The notes below the pieces were generated by a model, which was not told where the DNA came from, did not search any database, and was given only the letters and a program-made list of their open reading frames with translations. Below, piece after piece: positions 7,375 through 13,615 of a DNA stretch of 37,284 nucleotides. A program made the position numbers and the translations under genes. Numbering within the stretch: the stretch's first letter is position 1; the number at the start of each line of letters is the position of its first letter. The DNA is from a virus, in IMG/VR virus record IMGVR_UViG_3300033145_000323, positions 1-37,284 of that record. The stretch is one strand, 5' to 3'.

Positions 7375-7470
7375 TTAATTATTCATACACTCCCCAGCGA
7401 AGGGGCAGTTGTAACATTCAGCGTCTTCCCCACAATCACATTCATAAGTTATATAATATTCTGCTGACAT
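7375..7470 (-). CDS. Possible 31-residue Cys-rich miniprotein
   Basis: A very short frame with five cysteines: CDC, then C-x2-C, then C-x5-C. It starts MSAEYYITYE and is preceded by AGAGGGGG directly before the ATG, with only two bases of spacing. It fills what would otherwise be a 142-bp gap in a packed operon. The Cys density resembles other gene products here, but the size makes it uncertain. Confidence 0.35.
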   Translation of the reverse strand: MSAEYYITYECDCGEDAECYNCPFAGECMNN

Positions 7471-7481
7471 ATCCCCCTCTT

Positions 7482-7718
7482 TTATAGAGTAGATAATTTT
7501 ACAATCATATCCATTTTTGTTTTTAAATTTTCTAATTCCTTTTTTATTGCTTCCATATCTTCTACTTCATCTATTGGCATTATTACCCACTTTGTTTCAA
7601 CATTACTTGTTGTGTGGAAAGTTATTCTCGATTGTTTCCCGTTTGATGCCATGGCGCGTATTAATTTATCCGCATTAAGAGTTCTTAGTTCGCCCCAACT
7701 ATAATTAAAATATTTCAT
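7482..7718 (-). CDS. Hypothetical protein (78 aa)
   Basis: Not recognised. The N-terminal part (MKYFNYSWGELRTLNADKL) looks globular with a beta hairpin (ITFHT/KWVIMP), and the last 30 residues form a probable coiled coil (EAIKKELENLKTKMDMI). A GGGAGGA ribosome site precedes the ATG. Confidence 0.55.
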   Translation of the reverse strand: MKYFNYSWGELRTLNADKLIRAMASNGKQSRITFHTTSNVETKWVIMPIDEVEDMEAIKKELENLKTKMDMIVKLSTL

Positions 7719-7748
7719 TCAATCCTCCCTCGGCTTCCCCCGCCGCTC

Positions 7749-8039
7749 TTAAATACCAAGTAGATATGCATCCTCTCCCCATATATCGGTTAATGTTCGC
7801 CAAAGCTCTCCATAAATCCACCCGCAACTCATGTGGTCGTTTCTTATAGCCCTGCATATCATACATGTTTTATTTGTGTGGATATCGCCATCCCATTTCC
7901 CGGTTGCGGTCTCGTAACGCTCACCTGGGTTAATCCCCTTGCCACATTCAACGCATTTATGGTGCTTCCTAGCTTTAACAATTTTCTCTGAAAAAAATTC
8001 TGCTTCAACATCAAAATCTACACAAGCACATTCAAACAT
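7749..8039 (-). CDS. Zinc-finger-like phage protein (96 aa)
   Basis: Two Cys pairs, CVEC (residues 29-32) and CMIC (59-62), frame KGINPGERYETATGKWDGD, a treble-clef-like arrangement that recurs in small phage proteins. The C-terminus has CGWIYGELWRTL. Metal binding is inferred and the role is unknown. The start follows the stop of the 49-residue gene directly. Confidence 0.7.
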   Translation of the reverse strand: MFECACVDFDVEAEFFSEKIVKARKHHKCVECGKGINPGERYETATGKWDGDIHTNKTCMICRAIRNDHMSCGWIYGELWRTLTDIWGEDAYLLGI

Positions 8040-8189
8040 TTAATCCTCCCCTGTCATTTCATCGTCTTTCTTTTGTTGTTTCCGGCACTCGTCTACATAT
8101 TCCCGTACGCATTGCAAGTGCGCTCCATTCAACTGATCACCATATTCCACTAGTGGTTTGCCGCAATATCTACAGAGTTGTTCGCTCAT
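8040..8189 (-). CDS. 49-residue zinc-finger-like miniprotein
   Basis: Starts at 8189 with ATGA overlap to the end of the rusA-like gene, and its TAA abuts the next ATG. MSEQLCRYCGKPL has a CxxC knuckle, followed by GAHLQC, giving a C-C-H-C set suitable for zinc. Tight coupling on both sides supports that it is a real gene despite its length. Confidence 0.65.
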   Translation of the reverse strand: MSEQLCRYCGKPLVEYGDQLNGAHLQCVREYVDECRKQQKKDDEMTGED

Positions 8190-8551
8190 CTAGTAATCTC
8201 CAAAATATTAATCTCCCCCGACTCCCCCCACACTTTGTCCATTCCCCCGTAGCTTGATATACCTGAGTCATCTTTAAAAAGAATATCCTCAACCGCTTTA
8301 ATCAAGTTTGATAAATCGGGTTTTTGTCTATGCGGTTTCCCCAACATCTCAGCTTTCTTTTTTTTAGTCCATGACCGGCTCATGGGGATAGTAAAAAAGA
8401 TACTCAGCCTTGTCGCATTTTTAGGGTATGGGGGCATTAGCCTGCGTAACTCGTTAGCGAAATCAAAATACTTAACTACACATTCGCGCTTTTTCCATTT
8501 ATCACTTCTCACCATTCTTGGTTTCGGAACTGGACAAATATCAATAATCAT
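8186..8551 (-). CDS. rusA: RusA-like Holliday junction resolvase
   Basis: 121 residues, the normal RusA length. VPKPRMVRSDKW at the N-terminus, RQKPDLSNLIKAVEDIL (residues 75-91) and KDDSGI (93-98) match the family that cuts four-way DNA junctions as a dimer. Acidic residues at D79, D89 and D94/D95 are in place, but the second Asp of the usual PDLDN motif is Ser (S81). Family members resolve recombination intermediates before packaging, and the Rad52-like and HNH genes are upstream in the same operon. Confidence 0.88.
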   Translation of the reverse strand: MIIDICPVPKPRMVRSDKWKKRECVVKYFDFANELRRLMPPYPKNATRLSIFFTIPMSRSWTKKKKAEMLGKPHRQKPDLSNLIKAVEDILFKDDSGISSYGGMDKVWGESGEINILEITR

Positions 8552-8817
8552 TTTCGTCTACCCCATTCTTTTAAAATATCTGTGTGAAGATCTCTTAAAG
8601 TATCGTTGTCTAAATGCCTCAATAACAATTTTCTATCCCCTTTTTTTAATTTCACGTTATCGACAAAACTCTCAACGTCTTCTATAATCGGAATCCTGAC
8701 AAAGCCTGGACTCGCGGTTGATCTTATTATATGTCTACTAACGCATTCAGAACATACTACAGGGTTCTCTCTAATGGATTTAATCTTGTAAAATTTACCG
8801 CATGATATACAGATCAT
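8548..8817 (-). CDS. Zinc-ribbon-like small protein (89 aa)
   Basis: CISC (residues 3-6) and CSEC (22-25) form two CxxC knuckles around a short basic loop. The rest is helical and charged. The start overlaps the upstream stop, and the end overlaps the rusA-like start as ATGA. No named family; its placement next to the resolvase may hint at a recombination accessory role, which is only inference. Confidence 0.65.
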   Translation of the reverse strand: MICISCGKFYKIKSIRENPVVCSECVSRHIIRSTASPGFVRIPIIEDVESFVDNVKLKKGDRKLLLRHLDNDTLRDLHTDILKEWGRRK

Positions 8818-9137
8818 TTTTCTTCCAACGCTTTTAAAGCAGCTTTACATCCTGCCAGGGGCGCAGAATACTCGGATGCATGGCAAGTTGTCTTGCCGTT
8901 GTATATTTCCACCGTGTAAGACAATTTGTTATCCGCTAGATCATAAAATTTATCTATTTTAAATGTATATTCTAGCTTCTCCATGACTTGCCAGAATGCT
9001 GCTATGCCGGTTGAATAGTTAAGAGTTGCCTTTTGTACCAGCCGCCCACCCCCTGCATCATGCTTGTATAAATTATCTAACGCAAACGCTCTGTTAAAAA
9101 CCTTATTCTCTATCTGCCTATCAATCCCCCTGCCCAT
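8814..9137 (-). CDS. Phage ABA-sandwich domain protein
   Basis: 107 residues from the ATG at 9137, which follows a run of seven G (GGGGGGGTGCA). An in-frame ATG at 9206 would overlap the neighbour by 35 bp and has no better ribosome site. The pattern YSTGIAAFWQVMEKL, then a strand-rich middle, then SAPLAGCKAALKALEEK resembles the small ABA-sandwich (BC1872-type) proteins of phages, which have a helix-sheet-helix fold and no known enzymatic role. Confidence 0.65.
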   Translation of the reverse strand: MGRGIDRQIENKVFNRAFALDNLYKHDAGGGRLVQKATLNYSTGIAAFWQVMEKLEYTFKIDKFYDLADNKLSYTVEIYNGKTTCHASEYSAPLAGCKAALKALEEK

Positions 9138-9171
9138 TGCACCCCCCCTTTTTTTGGGTATGTACCGGCGA

Positions 9172-9552
9172 TTATTTAATTTTACCCTCTTTTTTGCCTT
9201 GAACAATAACCATGTTTTCCATCATTTTCTGAAGATTAGCAATAGCGGTCTTGTCCGTTGACAAAGTAAAAAAGAACTCTTTATCTTCAAATCCACACGT
9301 TCCCGATACCGCCTTAGCGCCCCCCACATCTTTCTCCATTTTAATTATTTCAACCAACATCTGGGCAAGCACAATAACAAGCTGCTCACCCCCTCTCTCC
9401 GCAAACATCCAGAGTGCCTTGGAGGCCTTCTGATAATCATCCGGGTCTTTAACTGTCCAATATTTATCACTTATAGTTTTGTATAGATCAAAGAACTCAT
9501 CGGATTTAACATCTAAATCGTTTATTTGTTTTTTAAAAAATTCAACTTTCAT
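9172..9552 (-). CDS. Hypothetical protein (126 aa)
   Basis: Not recognised. Two helical segments (about 1-35 and 50-72) are followed by a CGFEDKEFFFTLST beta region and a C-terminal helix with a basic tail. The start overlaps the HNH gene's end by 11 bp. Its position in the recombination block suggests a role in DNA metabolism, without direct evidence. Confidence 0.6.
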   Translation of the reverse strand: MKVEFFKKQINDLDVKSDEFFDLYKTISDKYWTVKDPDDYQKASKALWMFAERGGEQLVIVLAQMLVEIIKMEKDVGGAKAVSGTCGFEDKEFFFTLSTDKTAIANLQKMMENMVIVQGKKEGKIK

Positions 9553-9832
9553 ATCTCACCCACTTCCCTTTAAAATCGTCAAGCTCCCAGCCGTTTGCAA
9601 GAAGCCAAAACGATACTGCTGGATATTGTTCTGCTAAAAATATCAACCCCTTGGTTTCTACTATCCTGTGGTGCCCAAAACACACGCTTAGTAAATTCTC
9701 TCGGACATCATCCCCACGACTGCCCACGCTCTGGATATGATGTGCCATGTATCCATCGATTTTCCCACAACAAAGACACGGCCACTCGCGGGATTCTTCA
9801 AGTAATTTTTTATCAACTATTCTTTTTTTCAT
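9542..9832 (-). CDS. HNH-family nuclease-like protein
   Basis: 96 residues. C19 and C22, the HH pair at 31-32 (DGYMAHHIQ), N46, C51 and H54-H55 (CFGHHRIVETKG) form an HNH/treble-clef zinc site. The GSRGDDVRENLLSVC segment is typical of small phage HNH proteins found beside recombination genes. It may nick or cleave DNA, and its closeness to the Rad52-like protein and RusA suggests processing of replication or recombination intermediates. AAAGGTGG precedes the ATG. Confidence 0.8.
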   Translation of the reverse strand: MKKRIVDKKLLEESREWPCLCCGKIDGYMAHHIQSVGSRGDDVRENLLSVCFGHHRIVETKGLIFLAEQYPAVSFWLLANGWELDDFKGKWVRYES

Positions 9833-9841
9833 ACACCACCT

Positions 9842-10045
9842 TTAGCATCCATTCTGTTCTTCATGTATCACCTTTAATACCCATTCAAGTTCTTCTTTCC
9901 TCTTCTCTAACCCATAGAAAACTTCGCTATAAACTGTTTTTTGCTCTTTTGTGGTGGCATCATTAAGACGGCGGGTAATGTCTTTAATCTCTTCGTCTAC
10001 CATTCTTATTCTTGAGTGGATTCTTTTTTTAAGTTGTTCAATCAT
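9842..10045 (-). CDS. Small coiled-coil protein, family C copy 1
   Basis: 67 residues, almost entirely a charged helix. RLNDATTKEQKTVYSEVFYG followed by KEEL resembles LFKDAKNSTEKRIFSDMIIG followed by GEL in the protein at 17574-17774, suggesting a diverged duplicate in the opposite operon. The start overlaps the stop of the Rad52-like gene. Function unknown. Confidence 0.6.
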   Translation of the reverse strand: MIEQLKKRIHSRIRMVDEEIKDITRRLNDATTKEQKTVYSEVFYGLEKRKEELEWVLKVIHEEQNGC

Positions 10046-10899
10046 AGATCACCAAAAAATTTGCTAACCTCTTCTTTTAGTTCTAAGACTTCCGGGGTCA
10101 GATCTTTGTTTTGCGATACTGCCGACTCTTCTAACCATTGTATAAAACTGAGTATCTCTTCTCTGCCGACTTGTTTTAAAGTTTTGTTTCTGAATTTTTT
10201 ACTAAAAGGGATTCGATACTCTCCGCTGTCTGTAGGTTTCTTAGTCGCGGTTGTTTTTCTAGGCTGCCCCTTTTTTGGCGGGGGCACTTCACCTTTAAAC
10301 ATGTCATTCCCAACACCGATAAAAGAAGCTGCTTTGCTTAAGAAATCTGTCTGGGCAGACTTGTAAACATCCCCGAGCAGCTTGGGCTTAGGCCCATCTT
10401 TGGTCTTTGTTGTAAAGGCGCAGTACCCTACGGTCGGTACTTTCTGGACAAGACTCCCATCGAGAAAATAATCGACAACCAACTCCCCAAAATATACCAA
10501 CCCCTCATCTTTGTGTGGCTTAAACTCCCCGGTAATCGACCAACCAGCAACTGTTAACACTTGGTTCAATCGTTCTTTTATATATTGCGCCTTTAGGCTT
10601 GTTAAATCAAAACCCCTAGAGCTGTCCGTGCTATACGCCTCTCCAGGGAATTGCTCTTTGAGTTTGTTATGGATATTATTAAGTAAATCTTCTTTTGTTT
10701 TTTCTTCTGGCACTTTCCACACTCCCTTTTTAATGTCTTGATTCATTTGGTTTTTAATTATCTCATCAACTTTTTCGTCTACACTCCGCTTGCCTTTTTT
10801 GCTACAAGAGTGTGCTTCCCACTCGCTCTCGTGCATGTCTGCGCCGCAATCGTCGCAAACTGTCCAGCCGGTGTTGCTACACTCACCTAGTTTTTTCAC
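10042..10899 (-). CDS. Rad52-type single-strand annealing protein with zinc knuckle
   Basis: 285 residues. An N-terminal knuckle (C15, C18, H23, H30, C32) precedes a Rad52/Sak-like core (about 75-203): LNQVLTVAGW, then GELVVDYFL, then the signature VYKSAQTDFLSKAASFIGVG (178-197). The C-terminus (about 227-258) has IPFSKKFRNKTLKQV followed by FIQWLEESA, like the short domain at the end of ExoX-type and other phage DNA-processing proteins. It should anneal complementary single strands during replication and recombination. No partner exonuclease is obvious. Starts at GTG after AGGAGA, overlapping the 56-residue gene. Confidence 0.8.
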   Translation of the reverse strand: MKKLGECSNTGWTVCDDCGADMHESEWEAHSCSKKGKRSVDEKVDEIIKNQMNQDIKKGVWKVPEEKTKEDLLNNIHNKLKEQFPGEAYSTDSSRGFDLTSLKAQYIKERLNQVLTVAGWSITGEFKPHKDEGLVYFGELVVDYFLDGSLVQKVPTVGYCAFTTKTKDGPKPKLLGDVYKSAQTDFLSKAASFIGVGNDMFKGEVPPPKKGQPRKTTATKKPTDSGEYRIPFSKKFRNKTLKQVGREEILSFIQWLEESAVSQNKDLTPEVLELKEEVSKFFGDL

Positions 10900-11053
10900 C
10901 GTTTTTTCTCCTGTCTAAAAACTCTCTCAAAAAAGTATCGAATGCCTTTTGGATACCGCCGAACTCTTTAATTAAAACTCTCCAAAATCTCGGCTCTAAT
11001 CTAATCGTTGCTCTCTCTGATTTTCTCTGCTTACCTTGTCTTGGTCTTGCCAT
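10883..11053 (-). CDS. Ribbon-helix-helix-like small protein (56 aa)
   Basis: The sequence MARPRQGKQRKSERATIRLE gives a basic arm and a beta strand, then two helices (PRFWRVLIKEFGG and QKAFDTFLREFLDRR). The size and strand-helix-helix order resemble Arc/MetJ-type DNA-binding proteins. A GGAGTTGAA ribosome site precedes the ATG, and the end overlaps the Rad52-like start. It is the best DNA-binding regulator candidate in the early operon and could act on the dyads at 11777 or 11894; that link is inference. Confidence 0.6.
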   Translation of the reverse strand: MARPRQGKQRKSERATIRLEPRFWRVLIKEFGGIQKAFDTFLREFLDRRKNGEKTR

Positions 11054-11054
11054 T

Positions 11055-11267
11055 TCAACTCCTGTTTATTTTATTTGCAGTAACAGAAAGGCTTAGCTTA
11101 GCGCGGATGACAAAATATTCATCACAACCCCCTATCTCATTATCACATAGATATATAAAAGGGCGGATATGATAAGAATTGTTATCCTTAAAGCAAACTG
11201 TTACATTCTGTTTTTGCCCACATTCTGGGCAAGTTACTTCTTTTAATAATCTTATTCCTTTTTCCAT
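11055..11267 (-). CDS. Zinc-ribbon protein (70 aa)
   Basis: CPECG (residues 13-17) and CDNEIGGCDEYF (about 41-52) give four cysteines in a zinc-ribbon arrangement common to small phage proteins ('CD...GGC...F'). It sits in an operon with DNA-binding and recombination genes. The exact role is unknown. Confidence 0.65.
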   Translation of the reverse strand: MEKGIRLLKEVTCPECGQKQNVTVCFKDNNSYHIRPFIYLCDNEIGGCDEYFVIRAKLSLSVTANKINRS

Positions 11268-11464
11268 TATTGATTCCTGTTTATTAGTTTATCTTCTTCA
11301 ATGCCCTCGCGAATCTTCTCCCACGCGCTCATCTTGATAACCTCTAGCGCGTCAACCATCCCAATATATTCTATAACCTCAAAACATAAATCGATAGTAT
11401 CTTGGTCGGTACTGGTTTTAATAATTTTCTTCGCATCGTTGATAATTTCATCTCTTTTATACAT
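11267..11464 (-). CDS. Hypothetical helical protein (65 aa)
   Basis: All-helical and acidic, not recognised. It abuts the zinc-ribbon gene with a one-base overlap. Confidence 0.5.
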   Translation of the reverse strand: MYKRDEIINDAKKIIKTSTDQDTIDLCFEVIEYIGMVDALEVIKMSAWEKIREGIEEDKLINRNQ

Positions 11465-11540
11465 GACTGCCTCCCTTGTTTAGCCCCTTATATCTTGTTT
11501 TGTTTAAATTTCTTTACCCATTTTATATAGGCGACGTCCA

Positions 11541-11723
11541 TTATAGCTTGCTGTTTAATCGTTGCTCCAATATCTCTTTGCGCCTTCTCTTTAAATCCTT
11601 TATTAAATCTCTCAATTGATGTTTTCTTGCCCTGATGTCAAAGGCATTGCCGCCCCCAGGAGCCTTGGTAGTTAACTGTAATATAGCATCTCTTAAACTT
11701 TTTTCAATTTCTTGCATGGTCAT
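11541..11723 (-). CDS. First gene of leftward early operon (60 aa)
   Basis: A small, strongly basic helical protein (MTMQEIEKSLRDAILQLTTK, ending in RRRKEILEQRLNSKL) with a glycine hinge (APGGGNAF). It is the first frame after the leftward promoter and has AAGGTG before the ATG. Its basic character would allow nucleic-acid binding, but no fold is recognised. Confidence 0.55.
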   Translation of the reverse strand: MTMQEIEKSLRDAILQLTTKAPGGGNAFDIRARKHQLRDLIKDLKRRRKEILEQRLNSKL

Positions 11724-11766
11724 AAATCACCTTCCTTTCTGTTAGGTTGTTTGTTCCTTTGACTAC

Positions 11767-11795
11767 ATTATAACACGTTTTGTCATACAAAACCA
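11767..11795 (-). promoter_or_regulatory. Leftward early promoter
   Basis: On the minus strand a perfect -10 TATAAT (11772-11767) lies 17 bp downstream of a weak -35 TGGTTT (11795-11790). It is placed about 45 bp before the first leftward ATG (11723). The 17-bp dyad at 11777-11793 occupies the spacer between the two hexamers, so a bound protein would block polymerase. This would drive the whole leftward early run. Confidence 0.6.
11777..11793. promoter_or_regulatory. Dyad operator in divergent control region
   Basis: gttttgtcatacaaaac is a perfect inverted repeat with 7-bp arms and a 3-bp centre. The left part, ttttgtcatac, recurs 34 bp further right at 11812-11822 without a matching right arm, suggesting a second weaker site. 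Position inside the leftward promoter fits a repressor operator. Confidence 0.6.
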
Positions 11796-11878
11796 GCATG
11801 AAATACCTGATTTTTGTCATACTTTTAACCTTCGCGATATCAGGCATTTATGGCACCATGTATCCTTTATATAGTCCC

Positions 11879-11907
11879 TTTACAACCGGGTGACAATATA
11901 CTATATT
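11879..11907 (+). promoter_or_regulatory. Rightward early promoter
   Basis: TTTACA (11879-11884) and TATATT (11902-11907) are separated by exactly 17 bp. Each differs from the sigma-70 consensus at one base. Transcription would start near 11914, giving a leader of about 30 bases before the ATG at 11943, which has its own AAAGGAG site. This argues that the in-frame sequence upstream of 11943 is not translated. Confidence 0.65.
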
Positions 11908-11908
11908 G
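11894..11908. promoter_or_regulatory. Dyad over the -10 box of the rightward promoter
   Basis: caatatactatattg is a perfect inverted repeat (6-bp arms, 3-bp centre) that covers the -10 hexamer of the rightward promoter. It differs in sequence from the dyad at 11777, so the two early promoters may be controlled by different proteins. AT-rich dyads arise by chance fairly often, so this is tentative. Confidence 0.4.
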
Positions 11909-11942
11909 GCGTCCAGGTCAAGCAATAAATAAAGGAGTTAGA

Positions 11943-12290
11943 ATGATTTTAGAAGATTTTTACAAGCTACACGTCAGGCAAGCGATTTATTTTAACGGGG
12001 AAAAAGTGGAGATAGACACTTTAAAGGACGTTCATGGGAACGTAGCTAGTATTGCGTTTAGACACACTAGCGCTGAGCCATTCAAAAGTGTAATGGGCGA
12101 ACTCTCTTTCGACCCACCAAAGGAAAAGAAGAGATATTGGCGATGGAGGCTTTGTACCACGACAGGCGCTTGGTTCAGCCCGGCTCCTTATTTAGACGAT
12201 AAAGGGATAGACACATCAGGTTGTGCATATTCCCGAAGGTGGGATGAATGGGGAAAGCAAAAAATAGAAAATGATTTTGTAGAGGATTAA
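11943..12290 (+). CDS. First gene of rightward early operon (115 aa)
   Basis: Starts at the ATG at 11943, with AAAGGAG seven bases upstream and just downstream of the rightward promoter. The 115-residue protein is not recognised. It has a beta-rich N-terminal half (QAIYFNGEKVEIDTLKD) and a Trp-rich end (KRYWRWRLC, WDEWGKQK). The TAA overlaps the next ATG. Confidence 0.65.
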   Translation: MILEDFYKLHVRQAIYFNGEKVEIDTLKDVHGNVASIAFRHTSAEPFKSVMGELSFDPPKEKKRYWRWRLCTTTGAWFSPAPYLDDKGIDTSGCAYSRRWDEWGKQKIENDFVED

Positions 12291-12511
12291 TGGAAGACAT
12301 ACTAGAAGATTTAGAAAATCTTAACAAAGCATTAAAGGAAATATCAAAAATCCCCGCGCCTTGGAGCGCGGTCATGTCTGCTGCGGTTATCAAACATTGT
12401 TTAATAAAAATGAAGGCCAGGGTGGGGCTAGAAGATGGCGAGCTGGTAGTGCCACCAAGAGAGCAGCGCGATATGCTTAAAAATTTTATCTCGGGGGGTA
12501 TAGATGATTAA
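12290..12511 (+). CDS. Hypothetical protein (73 aa)
   Basis: An acidic helical start (MEDILEDLENLNKALKEI) and a central helix AVMSAAVIKHCLIKMKARV. Coupled to the first gene by a one-base TAATG overlap. No family recognised. Confidence 0.55.
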   Translation: MEDILEDLENLNKALKEISKIPAPWSAVMSAAVIKHCLIKMKARVGLEDGELVVPPREQRDMLKNFISGGIDD

Positions 12512-12520
12512 GGGGGTTGC

Positions 12521-12715
12521 ATGGATTTTTCAGCAGGAAAAGAACACCCATCTTTAACCGAGCATAAATCGAATCCGGAATCGGTCTGTAAAGATTGTAA
12601 GTATATTAATAAGAACTGTTCCTTTACTAGCAAGACGGTTCACAGAGCAAAGAAAGGTCATCATGTTAAAAATTGCGGAGACTACAAAAATATATCTTCT
12701 CCTGATAGGGGTTAG
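12521..12715 (+). CDS. Cys/His-rich small protein (64 aa)
   Basis: CKDCKYINKNC (residues 23-33) plus a later HHVKNCGDY give four cysteines and two histidines in a compact arrangement that probably binds zinc. AAGGGGG precedes the ATG. It overlaps the next gene by 53 bp. Unknown role; it matches the general Cys-rich style of this phage's early proteins. Confidence 0.55.
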   Translation: MDFSAGKEHPSLTEHKSNPESVCKDCKYINKNCSFTSKTVHRAKKGHHVKNCGDYKNISSPDRG

Positions 12716-12827
12716 AGTTTTAGGCGCATACCGAAAAGAAGAGGATGCCTATCTACAAGCTGAGATATTTAGAGAGAAGGTTCGCAGCAAAGAAGTTTTT
12801 CAAGTAATTGAATCGGTGTTGATATGA
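12663..12827 (+). CDS. Small hypothetical protein upstream of methyltransferase (54 aa)
   Basis: Starts MLKIAETTKIYLLLIGVRVL after an AAAGG site. Its TGA overlaps the methyltransferase ATG as ATGA, good evidence of translation. The second half (GAYRKEEDAYLQAEIFREK) looks like short phage proteins with a 'GxYxxxEDA' helix. Function unknown. Confidence 0.55.
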   Translation: MLKIAETTKIYLLLIGVRVLGAYRKEEDAYLQAEIFREKVRSKEVFQVIESVLI

Positions 12828-13615
12828 AAGTATTGGACTTATTTGCAGGCCGGGGCGGCTTCACTATAGGGCTAGAGAAAGCTGGAATGGAGACAGTTGC
12901 TTTTTGCGAGAACGATCCGAAATGCCAAGAGAAACTAAAAAAGCATTGGCCAGAGATCCCAATATTTGGGGATATTAGAAAAATAAACTGCGCAACAGAG
13001 ACAGAAGAAAATTCTTATACATTCGAAACATTGGGGATGATTGACTTAATCTGTGGCGGGTACCCATGCGCCGGGCATAGTGTGGCAGGAAAAAAGGATG
13101 GTTTAAAAAATGAAGAATCAAAATTGTGGCGAGAATATCTTAGACTTGCTGGAGAAATTAAGCCCAAATATTGCATCATTGAAAACTCGGCTAATCTCGG
13201 AAATACCGGACTGGTCGAGCTTGCCAACGCTTTCATTGAGATCGGGTATAATATTGAATGGGAAACTATTTCAGGTTACTCCATCGGTGCCCCCAATCAA
13301 CGGTATCGCCTTTACATCGTGCTTTGGCGAAAAGAGCTACCCTACTGTGACCCGTTTCGATTGTTCCGCGCCGATCTTAAAAAAGAGAAGGCTCAATCCT
13401 TCTGGTGGGCAAAAAGACGGTTTAAAAGAAGTCCTCTGTTCAAACAAGCTGCAGCGTTTGAACCCAAAGTTTTGCAATTTAATAATGGGTTATCCGAAGA
13501 ACTTTTAAAAGTAGAAGATGAGATAGAAATGATAGGCAATTCGCTGTTCCCACAAATACCGGAATTAATAGGAAGGGCGATAATGGAGAGTGAGAATGAA
13601 AATAAAATCGGTTGA
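12824..13615 (+). CDS. DNA (cytosine-5) methyltransferase
   Basis: 263 residues. Motif I DLFAGRGGFTIGL (5-17) binds S-adenosylmethionine. Motif IV is GGYPCAGHSVAGKKDG (78-93, catalytic C82), motif VI is IIENS (ENV variant, 118-122), motif VIII is PNQRYRLYIV (157-166), and motif X is GNSLFPQIPELIGRAI near the C-terminus. The target-recognition region between VIII and X is short (about 70 residues). No restriction enzyme is nearby, so it is an orphan enzyme, probably protecting phage DNA from host restriction. Coupled to its upstream gene by ATGA. Confidence 0.95.
   Translation: MKVLDLFAGRGGFTIGLEKAGMETVAFCENDPKCQEKLKKHWPEIPIFGDIRKINCATETEENSYTFETLGMIDLICGGYPCAGHSVAGKKDGLKNEESKLWREYLRLAGEIKPKYCIIENSANLGNTGLVELANAFIEIGYNIEWETISGYSIGAPNQRYRLYIVLWRKELPYCDPFRLFRADLKKEKAQSFWWAKRRFKRSPLFKQAAAFEPKVLQFNNGLSEELLKVEDEIEMIGNSLFPQIPELIGRAIMESENENKIG

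Noticed and set aside
7340-7380. CCCC...GGGG pair as a terminator upstream of 7339
   Set aside because: On the minus strand the stem is only four pairs with an eight-base loop and no T-run.
9138-9157. Run of C followed by run of T as a terminator or slippery site
   Set aside because: No hairpin accompanies it. The G-run on the minus strand serves as the ribosome site of the ABA-sandwich gene.
11850-11942. Upstream extension of the first rightward gene
   Set aside because: The predicted -35 and -10 boxes lie inside this stretch, and AAAGGAG precedes the ATG at 11943, so the upstream codons are probably not transcribed.
13110-13508. 132-residue frame inside the methyltransferase gene
   Set aside because: It is an out-of-frame shadow of a gene with complete catalytic motifs and has no recognisable protein pattern.
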